A DNA stretch of 64,000 nucleotides from CAJQQK01 sp963696075 (GTDB lineage Bacteria; Pseudomonadota; Alphaproteobacteria; Rhizobiales; Hyphomicrobiaceae). A program made the translations under genes and the position numbers. A model generated the notes under the pieces. That model was not told where the DNA came from and did no database searches. It was given only the letters and a program-made list of their open reading frames with translations. Positions within the stretch are counted from its first letter, which is position 1, and each line of letters opens with the position of its first letter. The DNA lies in assembly GCA_963696075.1 (NCBI GenBank), contig CAVOJD010000010.1, forward strand, positions 62,001 to 126,000. Direction: 5' to 3'. This document shows, one piece after another, positions 9,185 to 17,811 of the stretch.

Positions 9185-9217
9185 AAAGCGCCGGTTACGC
9201 CACCGGCGCTTTTTTTT
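9185..9217 (+). terminator. Intrinsic terminator after pnp
   Basis: AAAGCGCCGG (9185-9194), an 8-nt loop, then CCGGCGCTTT (9203-9212) running into an eight-T tract. It closes the infB-pnp transcription block. Confidence 0.93.
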
Positions 9218-9242
9218 GATTTTCGGCGGGGACGCGCAGCGA

Positions 9243-9514
9243 CTAGAGCGGTTCAGGACTAGATGGAACCATTCTGCCGAGGTGGATTTGGTTTGAGACC
9301 GAGCCGGCTGGCGAAGTGCGTAGTGGTACTACGGACGCGACAGACGGCGATGGTATCGGGCCAAATCCGCCCGGCCCTGCGGGTTTTAAAAGGCGCGCCG
9401 CCCACGGCGTCGGACGGCTTGACCATATCCCCGATATGCTCTGCGCCGCCCTCCTGGTGGATCGGCGCGCCTTTTAAAACAGAATTGATTCCATCTAATC
9501 CTGAACCGCTCTAG
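9243..9514. mobile_element. 272-bp MITE-like palindromic element with 26-bp terminal inverted repeats
   Basis: The left end 9243-9268 begins CTAGAGCGGTTCAGGA and the right end 9489-9514 is its reverse complement with one mismatch in 26. An inner perfect 18-bp inverted repeat, GTTTTAAAAGGCGCGCCG, lies at 9383-9400 and 9463-9480. On the right the inner repeat adjoins the terminal repeat; on the left it is displaced by about 115 bp, as if internal sequence had been inserted. No coding capacity. Two diverged half-copies lie at 10399-10433 and 25479-25529. A non-autonomous mobile or palindromic repeat is inferred; no transposase is present in the window. Confidence 0.75.
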
Positions 9515-10356
9515 GCGGCCGCGAGCGCCGGCACCTTGGACCAGAACCGGCGCGCTGCGGCTGTCACCCGCATGGGGTCCCCGGTTGTCAGCACCCGCAC
9601 CACGGCCGCAGCCGTGTCACGGCTGGCATAATTCGGATGCCGCGCCAGATAATCCTCGAGACTGTCGGCGACCGTTTCGGGCTGCGAGAAAATGCGCACG
9701 CCCTCCGGCAGGTGGGCACGGAACCGGTCCGCGACGATTGGGTAATGCGTGCAGCCGAGGATCACGCGGTCGGGCCGTTCACCGCGCGCCGCAGCCAACG
9801 CATCACGGCAGACGCCTTCGATGATGCGCTCGGCCGCAGCCGCATCACCGCCCTCGATCGCATCGACAAGCCCCTTGCAGGCGACTTCAACGAGACGGAC
9901 CTTTGGGCAGCGCTTGTTGATCTCTTCCGCGTAGACGCCGCTGTCGATCGTCCGTGTCGTCGCGAAGACAAGGATCAGGTCATCATTCATGTTCTGCGGA
10001 TATTGCGGCGTCGTCACCGCCCAAGGCGTCCGCGTGGCAGCCTCCACCGTTGGCGCCACGATCCCAAGGACGTTGCGCCCCGCCCATCTCGGCTCGTTTG
10101 GCAGCCACGACTGCTGCAGCCGCCGCGCCGCCATCGCCGTCGCCGTATTGCACCCAAGCAGCACCAAGCGGCAGCCTGCACCGAACAGGTGCTCGACGCC
10201 GGCGCGGGTGAGGTCAACGATTTCCTCGGATGGCCGGTCGCCATAGGGCACGTTGGCATGGTCGCCGAGATAGACGAAGGATTGATCCGGAAAGCGCCGC
10301 ACCAGCGCCTCAAGCACCGTCAGCCCGCCAAGCCCGGAATCGAACACCCCGATCAT
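9511..10356 (-). CDS. murI: Glutamate racemase
   Basis: A 281-residue enzyme converting L- to D-glutamate for peptidoglycan. The N-terminal MIGVFDSGLGGLTVL carries the acidic catalytic region. The two catalytic cysteines are Cys69 (LGCNTATA) and Cys202 (LGCTHYP). Length is normal. The stop codon TAG (complement of CTA 9511-9513) lies within the outermost bases of the adjacent MITE-like terminal repeat, so the element may have set or altered the C-terminus. The gene is monocistronic by position, and is oriented opposite to pnp. Confidence 0.96.
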   Translation of the reverse strand: MIGVFDSGLGGLTVLEALVRRFPDQSFVYLGDHANVPYGDRPSEEIVDLTRAGVEHLFGAGCRLVLLGCNTATAMAARRLQQSWLPNEPRWAGRNVLGIVAPTVEAATRTPWAVTTPQYPQNMNDDLILVFATTRTIDSGVYAEEINKRCPKVRLVEVACKGLVDAIEGGDAAAAERIIEGVCRDALAAARGERPDRVILGCTHYPIVADRFRAHLPEGVRIFSQPETVADSLEDYLARHPNYASRDTAAAVVRVLTTGDPMRVTAAARRFWSKVPALAAA

Positions 10357-10781
10357 TGCCGCGTTCCCACCCCGGTTCGAACAATCACCCCGACCTGCTT
10401 AGATCGTGTTCGGTTGGAATGGAAACAATTGTTCGCCGCCAGGGTCAGTTCCGCGGCGCTCCTCCAGGATAGCCAACCCATTCAGCATGCCCGCTCATGG
10501 GCATTCCATGGGGCAGGAACCCCGTCCAGTCCGTCGCGCTGGGTTGCGGTTGAGGAGCGGGCGTCGAACCGATTGAGTTGCGATCTACTGGCATGGTCGC
10601 CTCCGCGATACGGGCTCACGATGGCAACCAGTCTAGGCTTGGCGCGTGCGCTGCGGAACGCCCACGATGGTCTGACGACGAAAGTCTAAGTTTGGGGTTC
10701 GTCGCTTGGCGTTCGTCGGCAACAACCAGGTGGCGCCATCGGGATCGGCTCGGAGCCGATTTCCCGTTCGTGCCGCCCGGT
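10357..10781. other. Intergenic region between murI and fabI
   Basis: 425 bp without a supportable gene. It holds the murI upstream region and the sequence downstream of fabI. The only recognised element is a diverged half-copy of the MITE-like terminal repeat at 10399-10433. No T-run terminator seen. Confidence 0.6.
10399..10433. repeat. Diverged half-copy of the MITE-like terminal repeat
   Basis: TTAGATCGTGTTCGG followed by TGGAAACAATTG resembles the left end of the 9243-9514 element (CTAGAGCGGTTCAGG...TGGAA) and the reverse complement of 25479-25529. There is no matching inverted end nearby, so it is a solo or decayed end. Confidence 0.5.
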
Positions 10782-11654
10782 CTACTCCGCCGCTTCGCCG
10801 GCAGGGCGCTGAGCCTGCGGCGGATCGTGGGCGTCGATGTGCTTGAGTTCGTCGAGGCTCGGCATCGCCATGTTGGAATAGCCGCAATCGACGAAATGAA
10901 CTTCACCCGTCACCGCGCCGGAGAGCGGCGAGAGCAGGTAGAGCGCCGAACCACCCACTTCATCGAGCGTCGGCGTACGGCGCAGCGGTGCATGGTTGCG
11001 CTGGAAGTTGAAGATCACGCGCGCATCCGACACGCCGGCCCCGGCAAGCGTCCGCATTGGACCCGCCGACAACGCGTTGACGCGGATGTTGTCGGGACCG
11101 AAATCGGCGGCCAGATAGCGAACCGAGGCTTCAAGCGCGGCTTTCGCGACGCCCATGACGTTGTAGGAGGGCACCCACTTCGTCGAGCCGCCATAGGTCA
11201 GCGTCAGCATCGAACCGCCGTCCGGCATCAGTTCAGCCGCGCGCTTCGCGATCTCCGTGAAGGAGAAGCACGAGATCACCATGGTGTTGGTGAAATTGTC
11301 CCGCGTGGTCTCGGCATATCGCCCATGCAACTCGCGGCGATCCGAAAACGCCAGCGCGTGCACGATAAAATCGAGCTTGCCCCAGTCCTGCTTGATCCGG
11401 TCGAAGACGTTGTCAACGCTTTCCAGATCGGACACGTCGCACGGTTCGATGATCTTGGAGCCGACAGATTCAGCAAGCGGTATGGCGCGACGGCCGAATG
11501 CGTCACCCTGGTACGTGAATGCCAATTCGGCACCCTGGCCCGCGAGCACACGCGCGATGCCCCAGGCAATCGAGCGCTCGTTGGCGACACCCATTATGAG
11601 GCCGCGCTTTCCAGCCATCAACGGCCCGGGTTTCGCAACATCCAGTTCGGTCAT
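10782..11654 (-). CDS. fabI: Enoyl-[acyl-carrier-protein] reductase (NADH), FabI type
   Basis: Short-chain dehydrogenase-fold enzyme completing each fatty-acid elongation cycle by reducing trans-2-enoyl-ACP. It has the FabI nucleotide-binding region GLIMGVANERSIAWGIA and the Tyr-x6-Lys catalytic pair in SYNVMGVAK (Tyr164, Lys171 from the chosen start). The start at 11654 (MTELDVAKPG) is chosen because conserved sequence begins just after it and GAAG lies about 12 nt upstream. The frame is open to an ATG at 11729, giving 25 extra residues with no FabI similarity. It is downstream of fabB on the same strand, so the - strand fab genes may be cotranscribed. Confidence 0.95.
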   Translation of the reverse strand: MTELDVAKPGPLMAGKRGLIMGVANERSIAWGIARVLAGQGAELAFTYQGDAFGRRAIPLAESVGSKIIEPCDVSDLESVDNVFDRIKQDWGKLDFIVHALAFSDRRELHGRYAETTRDNFTNTMVISCFSFTEIAKRAAELMPDGGSMLTLTYGGSTKWVPSYNVMGVAKAALEASVRYLAADFGPDNIRVNALSAGPMRTLAGAGVSDARVIFNFQRNHAPLRRTPTLDEVGGSALYLLSPLSGAVTGEVHFVDCGYSNMAMPSLDELKHIDAHDPPQAQRPAGEAAE

Positions 11655-11813
11655 CGGTTTGCCCATCTTCGTTGGCGACGCACTGGCGTTCACGTTGAAC
11701 CAGCCATCACCCTTTGTGTACAACTGCATGTCGGACGTCCCAGAGGTTTCTCCTCAGGCCGCCATGCAAGTGCCTCGCCAGTCGCGTAATCGGACGCGCA
11801 AGTTAGCGATTTC

Positions 11814-13043
11814 TTAACCATCGTAGCGGCGGAACACCAAACTGGCATTCGTGCCGCCAAAACCGAAACTGTTCGACATCACACAGTTAAGAGACGCATT
11901 ATCGATGCGTTCACGAACAATCGGCAAGCCGCTGAATTCCGGGTCCAATTCGTCGATATTCGCACTTTCGCAAATAAAGCCGTGGTTCAGCATCAGGAGC
12001 GAAAAGATCGATTCCTGGACGCCGATCGCGCCCAGAGAATGCCCCGTCAGCGACTTGGTTGCCGAGATATAGGGTATTTTCTCGCCGAATACTTCCTTGA
12101 TCGCCTCGATCTCGCGCTCATCGCCAACCGGCGTCGAGGTTGCGTGCGGATTGATGTAGTCGATCGTCCCGACGCCCTTGCCGTCGATCCCCTCCATCGC
12201 CTGGCGCATGCAGCGCACGGCGCCTTCGCCGGACGGTGCAACCATGTCGAACCCGTCTGATGTGGCGCCGTAGCCGACCAGCTCGCCATAAATCTTGGCG
12301 CCGCGCGCCTTGGCGTGTTCCAATTCCTCAAGCACCAGCACCCCGGCGCCGCCCGCAATCACGAACCCGTCGCGATCCTTGTCGTAGGCCCGGCTGGCCT
12401 TCTTCGGCGTATCGTTGAAGCCTGACGACATCGCCCCCATGGAATCGAACATGACCGAGAGGCGCCAGTCGAGTTCCTCGCAGCCACCGGCAAAAACGAC
12501 GTCCTGCTTGCCCCACGCAATCTGTTCGGCCGCGTTCCCGATGCAGTGCGCCGATGTCGAGCACGCCGACGAGATCGAATAGTTGATGCCCGTGATCTTG
12601 AAGCTGGTCGCAAGCAACGCCGACGGCCCCGACGACATCGCCTTGGGCACCTCGAACGGCCCGACTTTCTTCGGTCCCTTCTCGATCGTCGTCTCGGCGG
12701 CCCGCACAATGGCGACCGTTGACGGCCCGCCGGAGCCTACAATGATGCCGGTGCGCGGATGCTGGACGACGGCCTCTTCCAGGCCGGCATCCTCGATCGC
12801 CTGCTCCATGGCAATATAGTTCCAGGCCAGCCCCGCTTCCATGAACCGGCGCGGCTTGCGCGGAACCATCGCATGCCAGTCGAGATCGGGCGCGCCATGC
12901 ACATGGCAGCGAAAGCCGAGCTCTGCATATTTGTCTGCGTGAACGAGCCCGGAGCGCCCCTCACGCAACGCAGCAAGGACCTCTTGCACCGTGTTACCGA
13001 TGCTGGAAACGATGCCCATCCCCGTGACGACAACGCGTCTCAT
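11814..13043 (-). CDS. fabB: Beta-ketoacyl-ACP synthase I
   Basis: A 409-residue condensing enzyme; with FabA it makes unsaturated fatty acids. The catalytic triad is Cys161 (SSACSTSAHC), His300 (NPHATSTPVGD) and His335 (TKSLTGHSLGA), with Lys330 beside it. The FabB rather than FabF assignment rests on the adjacent fabA gene and on overall similarity. The region just past the stop codon (11806-11820) is a short AT-rich stretch. The ATG at 13043 follows GGAAA. The gap of 250 nt to fabA contains no gene. Confidence 0.96.
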   Translation of the reverse strand: MRRVVVTGMGIVSSIGNTVQEVLAALREGRSGLVHADKYAELGFRCHVHGAPDLDWHAMVPRKPRRFMEAGLAWNYIAMEQAIEDAGLEEAVVQHPRTGIIVGSGGPSTVAIVRAAETTIEKGPKKVGPFEVPKAMSSGPSALLATSFKITGINYSISSACSTSAHCIGNAAEQIAWGKQDVVFAGGCEELDWRLSVMFDSMGAMSSGFNDTPKKASRAYDKDRDGFVIAGGAGVLVLEELEHAKARGAKIYGELVGYGATSDGFDMVAPSGEGAVRCMRQAMEGIDGKGVGTIDYINPHATSTPVGDEREIEAIKEVFGEKIPYISATKSLTGHSLGAIGVQESIFSLLMLNHGFICESANIDELDPEFSGLPIVRERIDNASLNCVMSNSFGFGGTNASLVFRRYDG

Positions 13044-13293
13044 GAGTTTCCTTTCACCTCACCCATCGATCGGGCTTATCGTCGCCCGGCCCGCCATCCT
13101 TCGTCCATCTAAACGAGAGCTGCAGCGATTGCACGCCCCGTTTCATCCATTTCCAGGAACGGCGCTGTCAAATCCACTGCGACTGTGAGTGCCACCCACC
13201 GCAGCCCGTCTGCAATAACCTAATCCACCGTGTGAGCGCTGCATTGACGCACTGTCTCAAAATCATAGACCTCGAAGACCTGATGCGCGGCGC

Positions 13294-13818
13294 TCAGGTC
13301 TCATCCCGCTCGAAAAGTCCGACCCTGAGATCGCTGGCCGTGTAGATGACCTCGCCATCGGCCTTCATCACGCCGTCTGCGATCGCCAGCTTGAGTTTAC
13401 GCAAGATCACGCGTTTCATGTCCACGATGTATTCGATTTTTTTCGTTTCCGGCGTCACCATGCCGGTAAACTTGACCTCGCCCACGCCGAGCGCCCGCCC
13501 ACGGCCGGGTGCGCCGGTCCACCCGAGGAAAAAGCCGGTCAACTGCCACAGCGCATCAAGCCCGAGGCAGCCTGGCATCACCGGGTCGCCTTTGAAGTGG
13601 CAGCCAAAAAACCACTCCACTTGCGGATTGCCCTGGATGGCCATTTCCGCCGTCACCTGTCCCTTGCCGTGCTCGCCGCCCGTATCGGTGATCGACGGGA
13701 TACGCTCGAACATTAACATCGGCGGCAGCGGCAATTGCGCGTTGCCGGGCCCGAACAGCTCGCCACGCCCGCACGCCAGCAGGTCCTCATATCCATAACT
13801 TGAGCGTCGTTCGGTCAT
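13294..13818 (-). CDS. fabA: 3-hydroxydecanoyl-ACP dehydratase/isomerase
   Basis: A 174-residue hot-dog-fold enzyme that dehydrates 3-hydroxydecanoyl-ACP and isomerises the product to the cis-3 isomer, the branch point to unsaturated fatty acids. Catalytic His74 lies in EWFFGCHFKGDPVMPGCLG and Asp88 in GLDAL. The start MTERRSSYGYEDLLACGRG at 13818 matches family length; the frame is open upstream but without conserved residues. The gene is divergent from irr, with 345 bp between them, the conserved Hyphomicrobiales arrangement. Confidence 0.97.
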   Translation of the reverse strand: MTERRSSYGYEDLLACGRGELFGPGNAQLPLPPMLMFERIPSITDTGGEHGKGQVTAEMAIQGNPQVEWFFGCHFKGDPVMPGCLGLDALWQLTGFFLGWTGAPGRGRALGVGEVKFTGMVTPETKKIEYIVDMKRVILRKLKLAIADGVMKADGEVIYTASDLRVGLFERDET

Positions 13819-14163
13819 TTTTTGTCTGATGATCCCTGTACCGCAGCGACGATCCGCGCCTGCCATCAAACCGGACGGCGCCTGGCGAACCCTCACACTT
13901 GCCCTCGAAAACGGTCGCGCGCAACGAAACACAATAGTCACAATTTGCACGCCAGATGTGGAAATAGATCGCTATCACATTGCAGATCGTGGCGCACCGA
14001 TCAAGCCATCGAAAGGCGCGCTGGCTCTTGTCGGAGCTATTGCGGGCTTGCCGCTCAGACGTTATTTTATAAATCTTGAGGCCCGCGCACTTTTGGTGGG
14101 GCGGGGTCATGGCTGGTGGCGGTTGGGCCGCCAGCATCGAAAGATGGCTGGTTGGCGAGTGAA
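13819..14163. promoter_or_regulatory. Divergent fabA/irr promoter region
   Basis: 345 bp between divergent starts. An AT-rich block, TTATTTTATAAAT (14062-14074), stands out and could be a -10 region or an iron-control element half-site for irr. No full ICE palindrome or Irr box could be assigned by eye. Confidence 0.45.
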
Positions 14164-14589
14164 ATGACAGAGCAGGAAATCAACAGCCAAGGCGCGTGTG
14201 TCGTCGCAATTCTGCGCGCGGCGGATCTTCGCCCGACCCGGCAGCGCGTGGCTTTGGGCCGGCTTCTCTTTGCCGGGCGCGATCGCCACGTAACCGCCGA
14301 GATGCTCCATGAGGAGGTCGCCGCGGCCGGGGAACGCATTTCGCTGGCGACCGTCTACAACACGCTCCACCAGTTCGAGCGCGCCGGTTTGGTCCGCGAA
14401 CTCGCGATTGATGGTGCGAAAACCTATTTCGACACCAACACCTCAAACCATAATCACTTTTTCATTGAGCACGAAGGTCGCGTGATCGACATCCCTGGCG
14501 ACGGCCTCGAGGTGCGCGGCGTCCCATCTCCCCCCGAAGGCACCCGCATCAGCCACATTGACGTGATTGTCCGTCTGACGAAGAGCTGA
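14164..14589 (+). CDS. irr: Iron response regulator Irr (Fur superfamily)
   Basis: A 141-residue Fur-family regulator. Winged-helix region: LRPTRQRVALGRLLFAGRDRHVTAEMLHEEV and ISLATVYNTLHQFERAGLVRE. The dimerisation region carries FDTNTSNHNHFFIEHEGRVIDIP. The NHNHFF metal/haem-site region, plus the fabI-fabB-fabA neighbourhood, points to Irr rather than Fur, Mur or Zur. In Rhizobiales, Irr represses haem synthesis and iron-using genes under iron limitation and is degraded when haem is abundant. ATG at 14164 is chosen over an upstream ATG at 14116 because conserved sequence starts there. Confidence 0.9.
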   Translation: MTEQEINSQGACVVAILRAADLRPTRQRVALGRLLFAGRDRHVTAEMLHEEVAAAGERISLATVYNTLHQFERAGLVRELAIDGAKTYFDTNTSNHNHFFIEHEGRVIDIPGDGLEVRGVPSPPEGTRISHIDVIVRLTKS

Positions 14590-14623
14590 TGCCCGCGCGG
14601 AGCAGCGCTTGGTGCGCAGACAA

Positions 14624-15184
14624 CTAGCGCAGCACTTCCTTCGGATAGATGCCCCACAGCCGGACCTGCTCGACGTAGCCGCTGAAGGTATCGACGCTGA
14701 CCTGGCACCAGCGCCCGTCGCAGGTCTTGAGGTTGACCAGCGTTCCCGGTTCAAGCTGCGCCACGAGACGCGCCCGTTCCCGCGCCTGCCGGCGCATCGC
14801 GGTCAACTCCCGCGTGCCGCCGCCTTCCTTGAGCAGCCAAGGCGTGACGAGTGCTGTCCGGCGGCGTGAGATCAGGGTTTTCAGGATCCAGCCCGTCGCA
14901 CCATCCGAATCGCGCACCTCCCGCCAGCGCTCATGCACCCTGAGCACTTCGACCGGAAGACCTTCGCGCCGGAAGATCCAGACCTTCGGATATTGCAGCC
15001 CCGGCCCCTTCCGCAGGTTGACCGGATTGGACTTGAGCGAAAAGAACGTCGGCGTCGTCACGCCCGCAAGCTCGTCCGCCCCCGCGGGCGCCGTGCCGGC
15101 AAGCGCCACGAGGCAGGCGACCCGGCAGGCAGCCAAAACCCCGGCGCGCGGCCTGACGCCCCCGCTGAGAGCCCTTTTAGTCAT
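14624..15184 (-). CDS. Exported bacterial SH3-domain protein
   Basis: About 186 residues from the ATG at 15184. A signal peptide is evident (basic start MTKRALSGGVRPR, hydrophobic AGVLAACRVACLVALAGT, then APAGADE). Two SH3-like repeats follow: NLRKGPGLQYPKVWIFRREGLPVEVLR...WREVRDSDGATGWI and LEPGTLVNLKTCDGRWCQVSVDTFSGYVE. Such domains are periplasmic and bind peptidoglycan or protein ligands. It is divergent from the hydroxyacid dehydrogenase gene, an arrangement I recall from related genomes. A longer GTG start at 15241 exists but precedes the signal peptide. Confidence 0.85.
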   Translation of the reverse strand: MTKRALSGGVRPRAGVLAACRVACLVALAGTAPAGADELAGVTTPTFFSLKSNPVNLRKGPGLQYPKVWIFRREGLPVEVLRVHERWREVRDSDGATGWILKTLISRRRTALVTPWLLKEGGGTRELTAMRRQARERARLVAQLEPGTLVNLKTCDGRWCQVSVDTFSGYVEQVRLWGIYPKEVLR

Positions 15185-15406
15185 CTCCCACGCCCCAAAA
15201 CCTCTGCTGACCCGCCGCCTGTACACTGAAGCGCTTGGCACCCCGTCCGCCAGTCTGATATGGACCCATCAGGCTGCGCCGACCTGGCCAGCCCGGCACT
15301 GCCCTTAAACCTGAGACTGAAAACCGCCGGACAATGCCGCCCGCGTTGGTCCATATAATGGCATAAGGCCTGATTGACGTCCGCTCCAGAAAGCTTAAGA
15401 AATCTG

Positions 15407-16405
15407 ATGCCCAACTCTCAGCGAAAGCCTCTTGTCGTTGTCACGCGCCGCCTGCCGGACGTCGTTGAAACCCGCATGCGCGAATTGTTCGACGCCCGCC
15501 TCAATGTCGACGACACGCCCATGTCTCAGGCTGATTTGATCGAAGCGGTCAAGACCGCGGAAGTACTTGTGCCAACAGTAACGGACAAGATCGATCGCGC
15601 CGTGCTCGCTCACGCCGGCCCGCAGCTCAAGCTGATCGCAAACTTCGGCACCGGGGTCGATAACATCGACCTCGATACCGCGCGCAATCGCTCGATCATC
15701 GTGACGAATACGCCGGGCGTGCTGACCGAAGATACCGCCGACATGACGATGGCCTTGATCCTCGCCGTCCCGCGCCGTCTCGCGGAAGGCACCGCCTACC
15801 TGAAAGACAATCACCAGGACTGGACCGGTTGGTCGCCGACCTGGATGTTGGGCCATCGCATTTATGGCAAGCGCCTCGGGATCATCGGCATGGGCCGCAT
15901 CGGCTCGGCCGTTGCGCGCCGCGCCAAGGCGTTCGGTCTCCAGATCCACTATCACAACCGCCGCCGCGCCAGCGAGGATCTCGAGGAAGAACTCGATGCA
16001 ACCTATTGGGACAGCCTCGACCAGATGCTGGCGCGCATGGACATCATTTCGGTCAACTGCCCTCACACGCCGGCAACCTACCACCTGCTGTCGGCGCGCC
16101 GTCTGAAGCTGTTGAAGCCGACCGCCTACATCGTCAACACCGCCCGCGGCGAAGTCATCGACGAAAATGAACTCGCGCGCCTGATCAAGTCGGATGCGAT
16201 TGCCGGCGCCGGCTTGGATGTGTTCGAGCATGAGCCCGCCGTCAATCCACGCCTCCTCGCATCGGACCGCGTCGTCGCCCTGCCCCACATGGGTTCCGCC
16301 ACGATCGAGGGGCGCATCGACATGGGCGAGAAGGTCATCATCAACATCAAGACCTTCCTCGACGGCCACGCCCCACCCGATCGCGTCTTCCCGGCGATGT
16401 TCTGA
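15407..16405 (+). CDS. D-isomer 2-hydroxyacid dehydrogenase (glyoxylate/hydroxypyruvate reductase type)
   Basis: A 332-residue NAD(P)-dependent dehydrogenase. The Rossmann motif is GMGRIG (161-166). The catalytic set is Arg247 (NTARGEV), Glu276 (DVFEHEP) and His294 (PHMGSAT). It is most like GyaR/GhrB-type glyoxylate or hydroxypyruvate reductases rather than 3-phosphoglycerate dehydrogenase, since no ACT domain follows. The substrate cannot be fixed from sequence. ATG 15407 (MPNSQRKPLV) is preferred to TTG 15374. Confidence 0.9.
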   Translation: MPNSQRKPLVVVTRRLPDVVETRMRELFDARLNVDDTPMSQADLIEAVKTAEVLVPTVTDKIDRAVLAHAGPQLKLIANFGTGVDNIDLDTARNRSIIVTNTPGVLTEDTADMTMALILAVPRRLAEGTAYLKDNHQDWTGWSPTWMLGHRIYGKRLGIIGMGRIGSAVARRAKAFGLQIHYHNRRRASEDLEEELDATYWDSLDQMLARMDIISVNCPHTPATYHLLSARRLKLLKPTAYIVNTARGEVIDENELARLIKSDAIAGAGLDVFEHEPAVNPRLLASDRVVALPHMGSATIEGRIDMGEKVIINIKTFLDGHAPPDRVFPAMF

Positions 16406-16440
16406 GGTCTGCTCGTCTGAGGTCTGGCCGGTGGGGGCGG

Positions 16441-16794
16441 CTAGGCCTCCACCACCATCTCGAAGCCGCCGAAGATCAGCCGCTTGCCGTCGAGCGGCGC
16501 CGCACTCATGTCTTTTGGCATGCGCTCGTCCGCCATCATTTTTTCCCATCCCTCGTCCCGCGCCTGCTTTGAGGGCCAGGTGATCCAGGAAAAGACAACC
16601 GTCTCGTCCGCCTCCAGAATAACGGCGGTATGCATCGAGTTGAGCTTGCCCTCCGGCAAGTCGACCCCCCAGCACTCGACAACCGACAACGCGCCATAGT
16701 CCTTGAAGATTGCCGACATCTCACTGGCGAAGCGGATATAGTCATCCTTTGCATTGAGCTTCACCGGCGCAATCATGCCATCCACGTAGGTCAT
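16441..16794 (-). CDS. DUF1428 family protein
   Basis: A 117-residue protein starting MTYVDGMIAPVKLNAKDDYIRFA, with internal DYGALSVVECWGVDLPEGKL and FSWITWPSKQARDEGWEKMM, typical of DUF1428 (YbaA-like; dimeric alpha/beta ferredoxin-like fold). GGAGAG precedes the ATG at 16794. It lies 16 nt after the SRPBCC-VOC gene on the same strand, so the two form an operon facing a MarR-type regulator. Function is unknown; the association with detoxification-type domains suggests a small-molecule or stress-related role. Confidence 0.88.
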   Translation of the reverse strand: MTYVDGMIAPVKLNAKDDYIRFASEMSAIFKDYGALSVVECWGVDLPEGKLNSMHTAVILEADETVVFSWITWPSKQARDEGWEKMMADERMPKDMSAAPLDGKRLIFGGFEMVVEA

Positions 16795-16810
16795 CGTCAC
16801 TCTCTCCAGG

Positions 16811-17776
16811 TCATGGGCCCGCGTAGGCCGCTTCCAGTTCCGCAATATCGATCTTTCGCATCGTCATGAGGGCCATTTGGACCCTTTGTGAGGCAGCGGC
16901 ATCTCCCCCGCTCATGAGCCTCGGCAGCGCCGTGGGCACGATCTGCCAGTGAACGCCGAAGCGGTCCTTGAGCCATCCGCATCGGCCTTCTTCGCCGCCG
17001 TTCGCGATCAAGGCCGACCACAGCGCGTCGGTTTCGCTCTGGTCCGCCGTCAGCACCGATAATGACGAAATGTGGCTGGGCGCGGGGTCGGCGTTGCCGG
17101 CAAGCGTCATGCACGGAGCGCCGGCCAGGATGAATTCGACGACCAGCGCCGGGCCGTCCGGTTTGGGCCGCACGATGGTCTCGATGCGACTGTCGGGAAG
17201 CAGCGAGACGTAGAAGCTGGCGGCCGCCTCGGCGTCTTCGAGAAACAGGCAGGTTCGAAGCTTCGATGGAGCGGCCTGCGCAGACGAGGGTGTCCCCGCG
17301 ACGGTCCGTGCAACCTCCTCAAGCTGGCCGGCGGCTGCCTGCCAGCCGGACTCGAAGCCCATCTCGAGGTGTTTGTCACGGTCGGCGGTCGTGGCATGCC
17401 GCGCCCCCCAAACCATGCGTGTGGCGCCCTCCGGCGTGTCGCTCAGGTCGACGAAACCGGTCATGAAGGCATCGGCCTTGGGCACGAAGTTCTCTTCGAA
17501 CGCATCGGTGAATGTCAGGCGCTGACCTGGCACGATCTCGAGCCAGATACCGCAATTTGGGACGCGCTCGCCGTTGGGGCCTTCCATAACCAGATTCATG
17601 CGGCCGCCGGGCCGCAGGTCGAAATCGGCTTCCGGTACCGACCACGGGCGGGGACAGAACCATTGCTTGAGCAGGGCTGGCTCCGTCCAGCACCGCCACA
17701 CCGCCGCACGCGGGGCATCGATCGTGCGTTCAATCTCCAAGGTCATGCCATCTTTTCGAATAGTCACATCGTTCAT
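16811..17776 (-). CDS. SRPBCC (AHSA1-like) domain fused to a PhnB/VOC-like domain
   Basis: 321 residues in two modules. Residues 1-155 are an Activator-of-Hsp90-like/START-superfamily domain: IERTIDAPRAAVWRCWTEPALLKQWFCP, then GGRMNLVMEGPNGE and GFESGWQAAAGQLEEV. Residues 165-300 are a PhnB-like (3-demethylubiquinone methyltransferase-like, VOC fold) domain: LRTCLFLEDAEAAASFYVSLLPDSRIE and GWLKDRFGVHWQIVPTALPRLM. The two families commonly occur as separate neighbouring genes; here they are one chain. It is the first gene of an operon with the DUF1428 gene and is divergent from marR across paired operators. Function is not established. Confidence 0.88.
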   Translation of the reverse strand: MNDVTIRKDGMTLEIERTIDAPRAAVWRCWTEPALLKQWFCPRPWSVPEADFDLRPGGRMNLVMEGPNGERVPNCGIWLEIVPGQRLTFTDAFEENFVPKADAFMTGFVDLSDTPEGATRMVWGARHATTADRDKHLEMGFESGWQAAAGQLEEVARTVAGTPSSAQAAPSKLRTCLFLEDAEAAASFYVSLLPDSRIETIVRPKPDGPALVVEFILAGAPCMTLAGNADPAPSHISSLSVLTADQSETDALWSALIANGGEEGRCGWLKDRFGVHWQIVPTALPRLMSGGDAAASQRVQMALMTMRKIDIAELEAAYAGP

Positions 17777-17811
17777 CGCGAACTCCAGTGCTTGGCCTTG
17801 ACATTATAATA

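Noticed and set aside
11655..11729. Longer fabI start at 11729
   Set aside because: The 25 extra residues have no FabI similarity; the conserved N-terminus begins after 11654.
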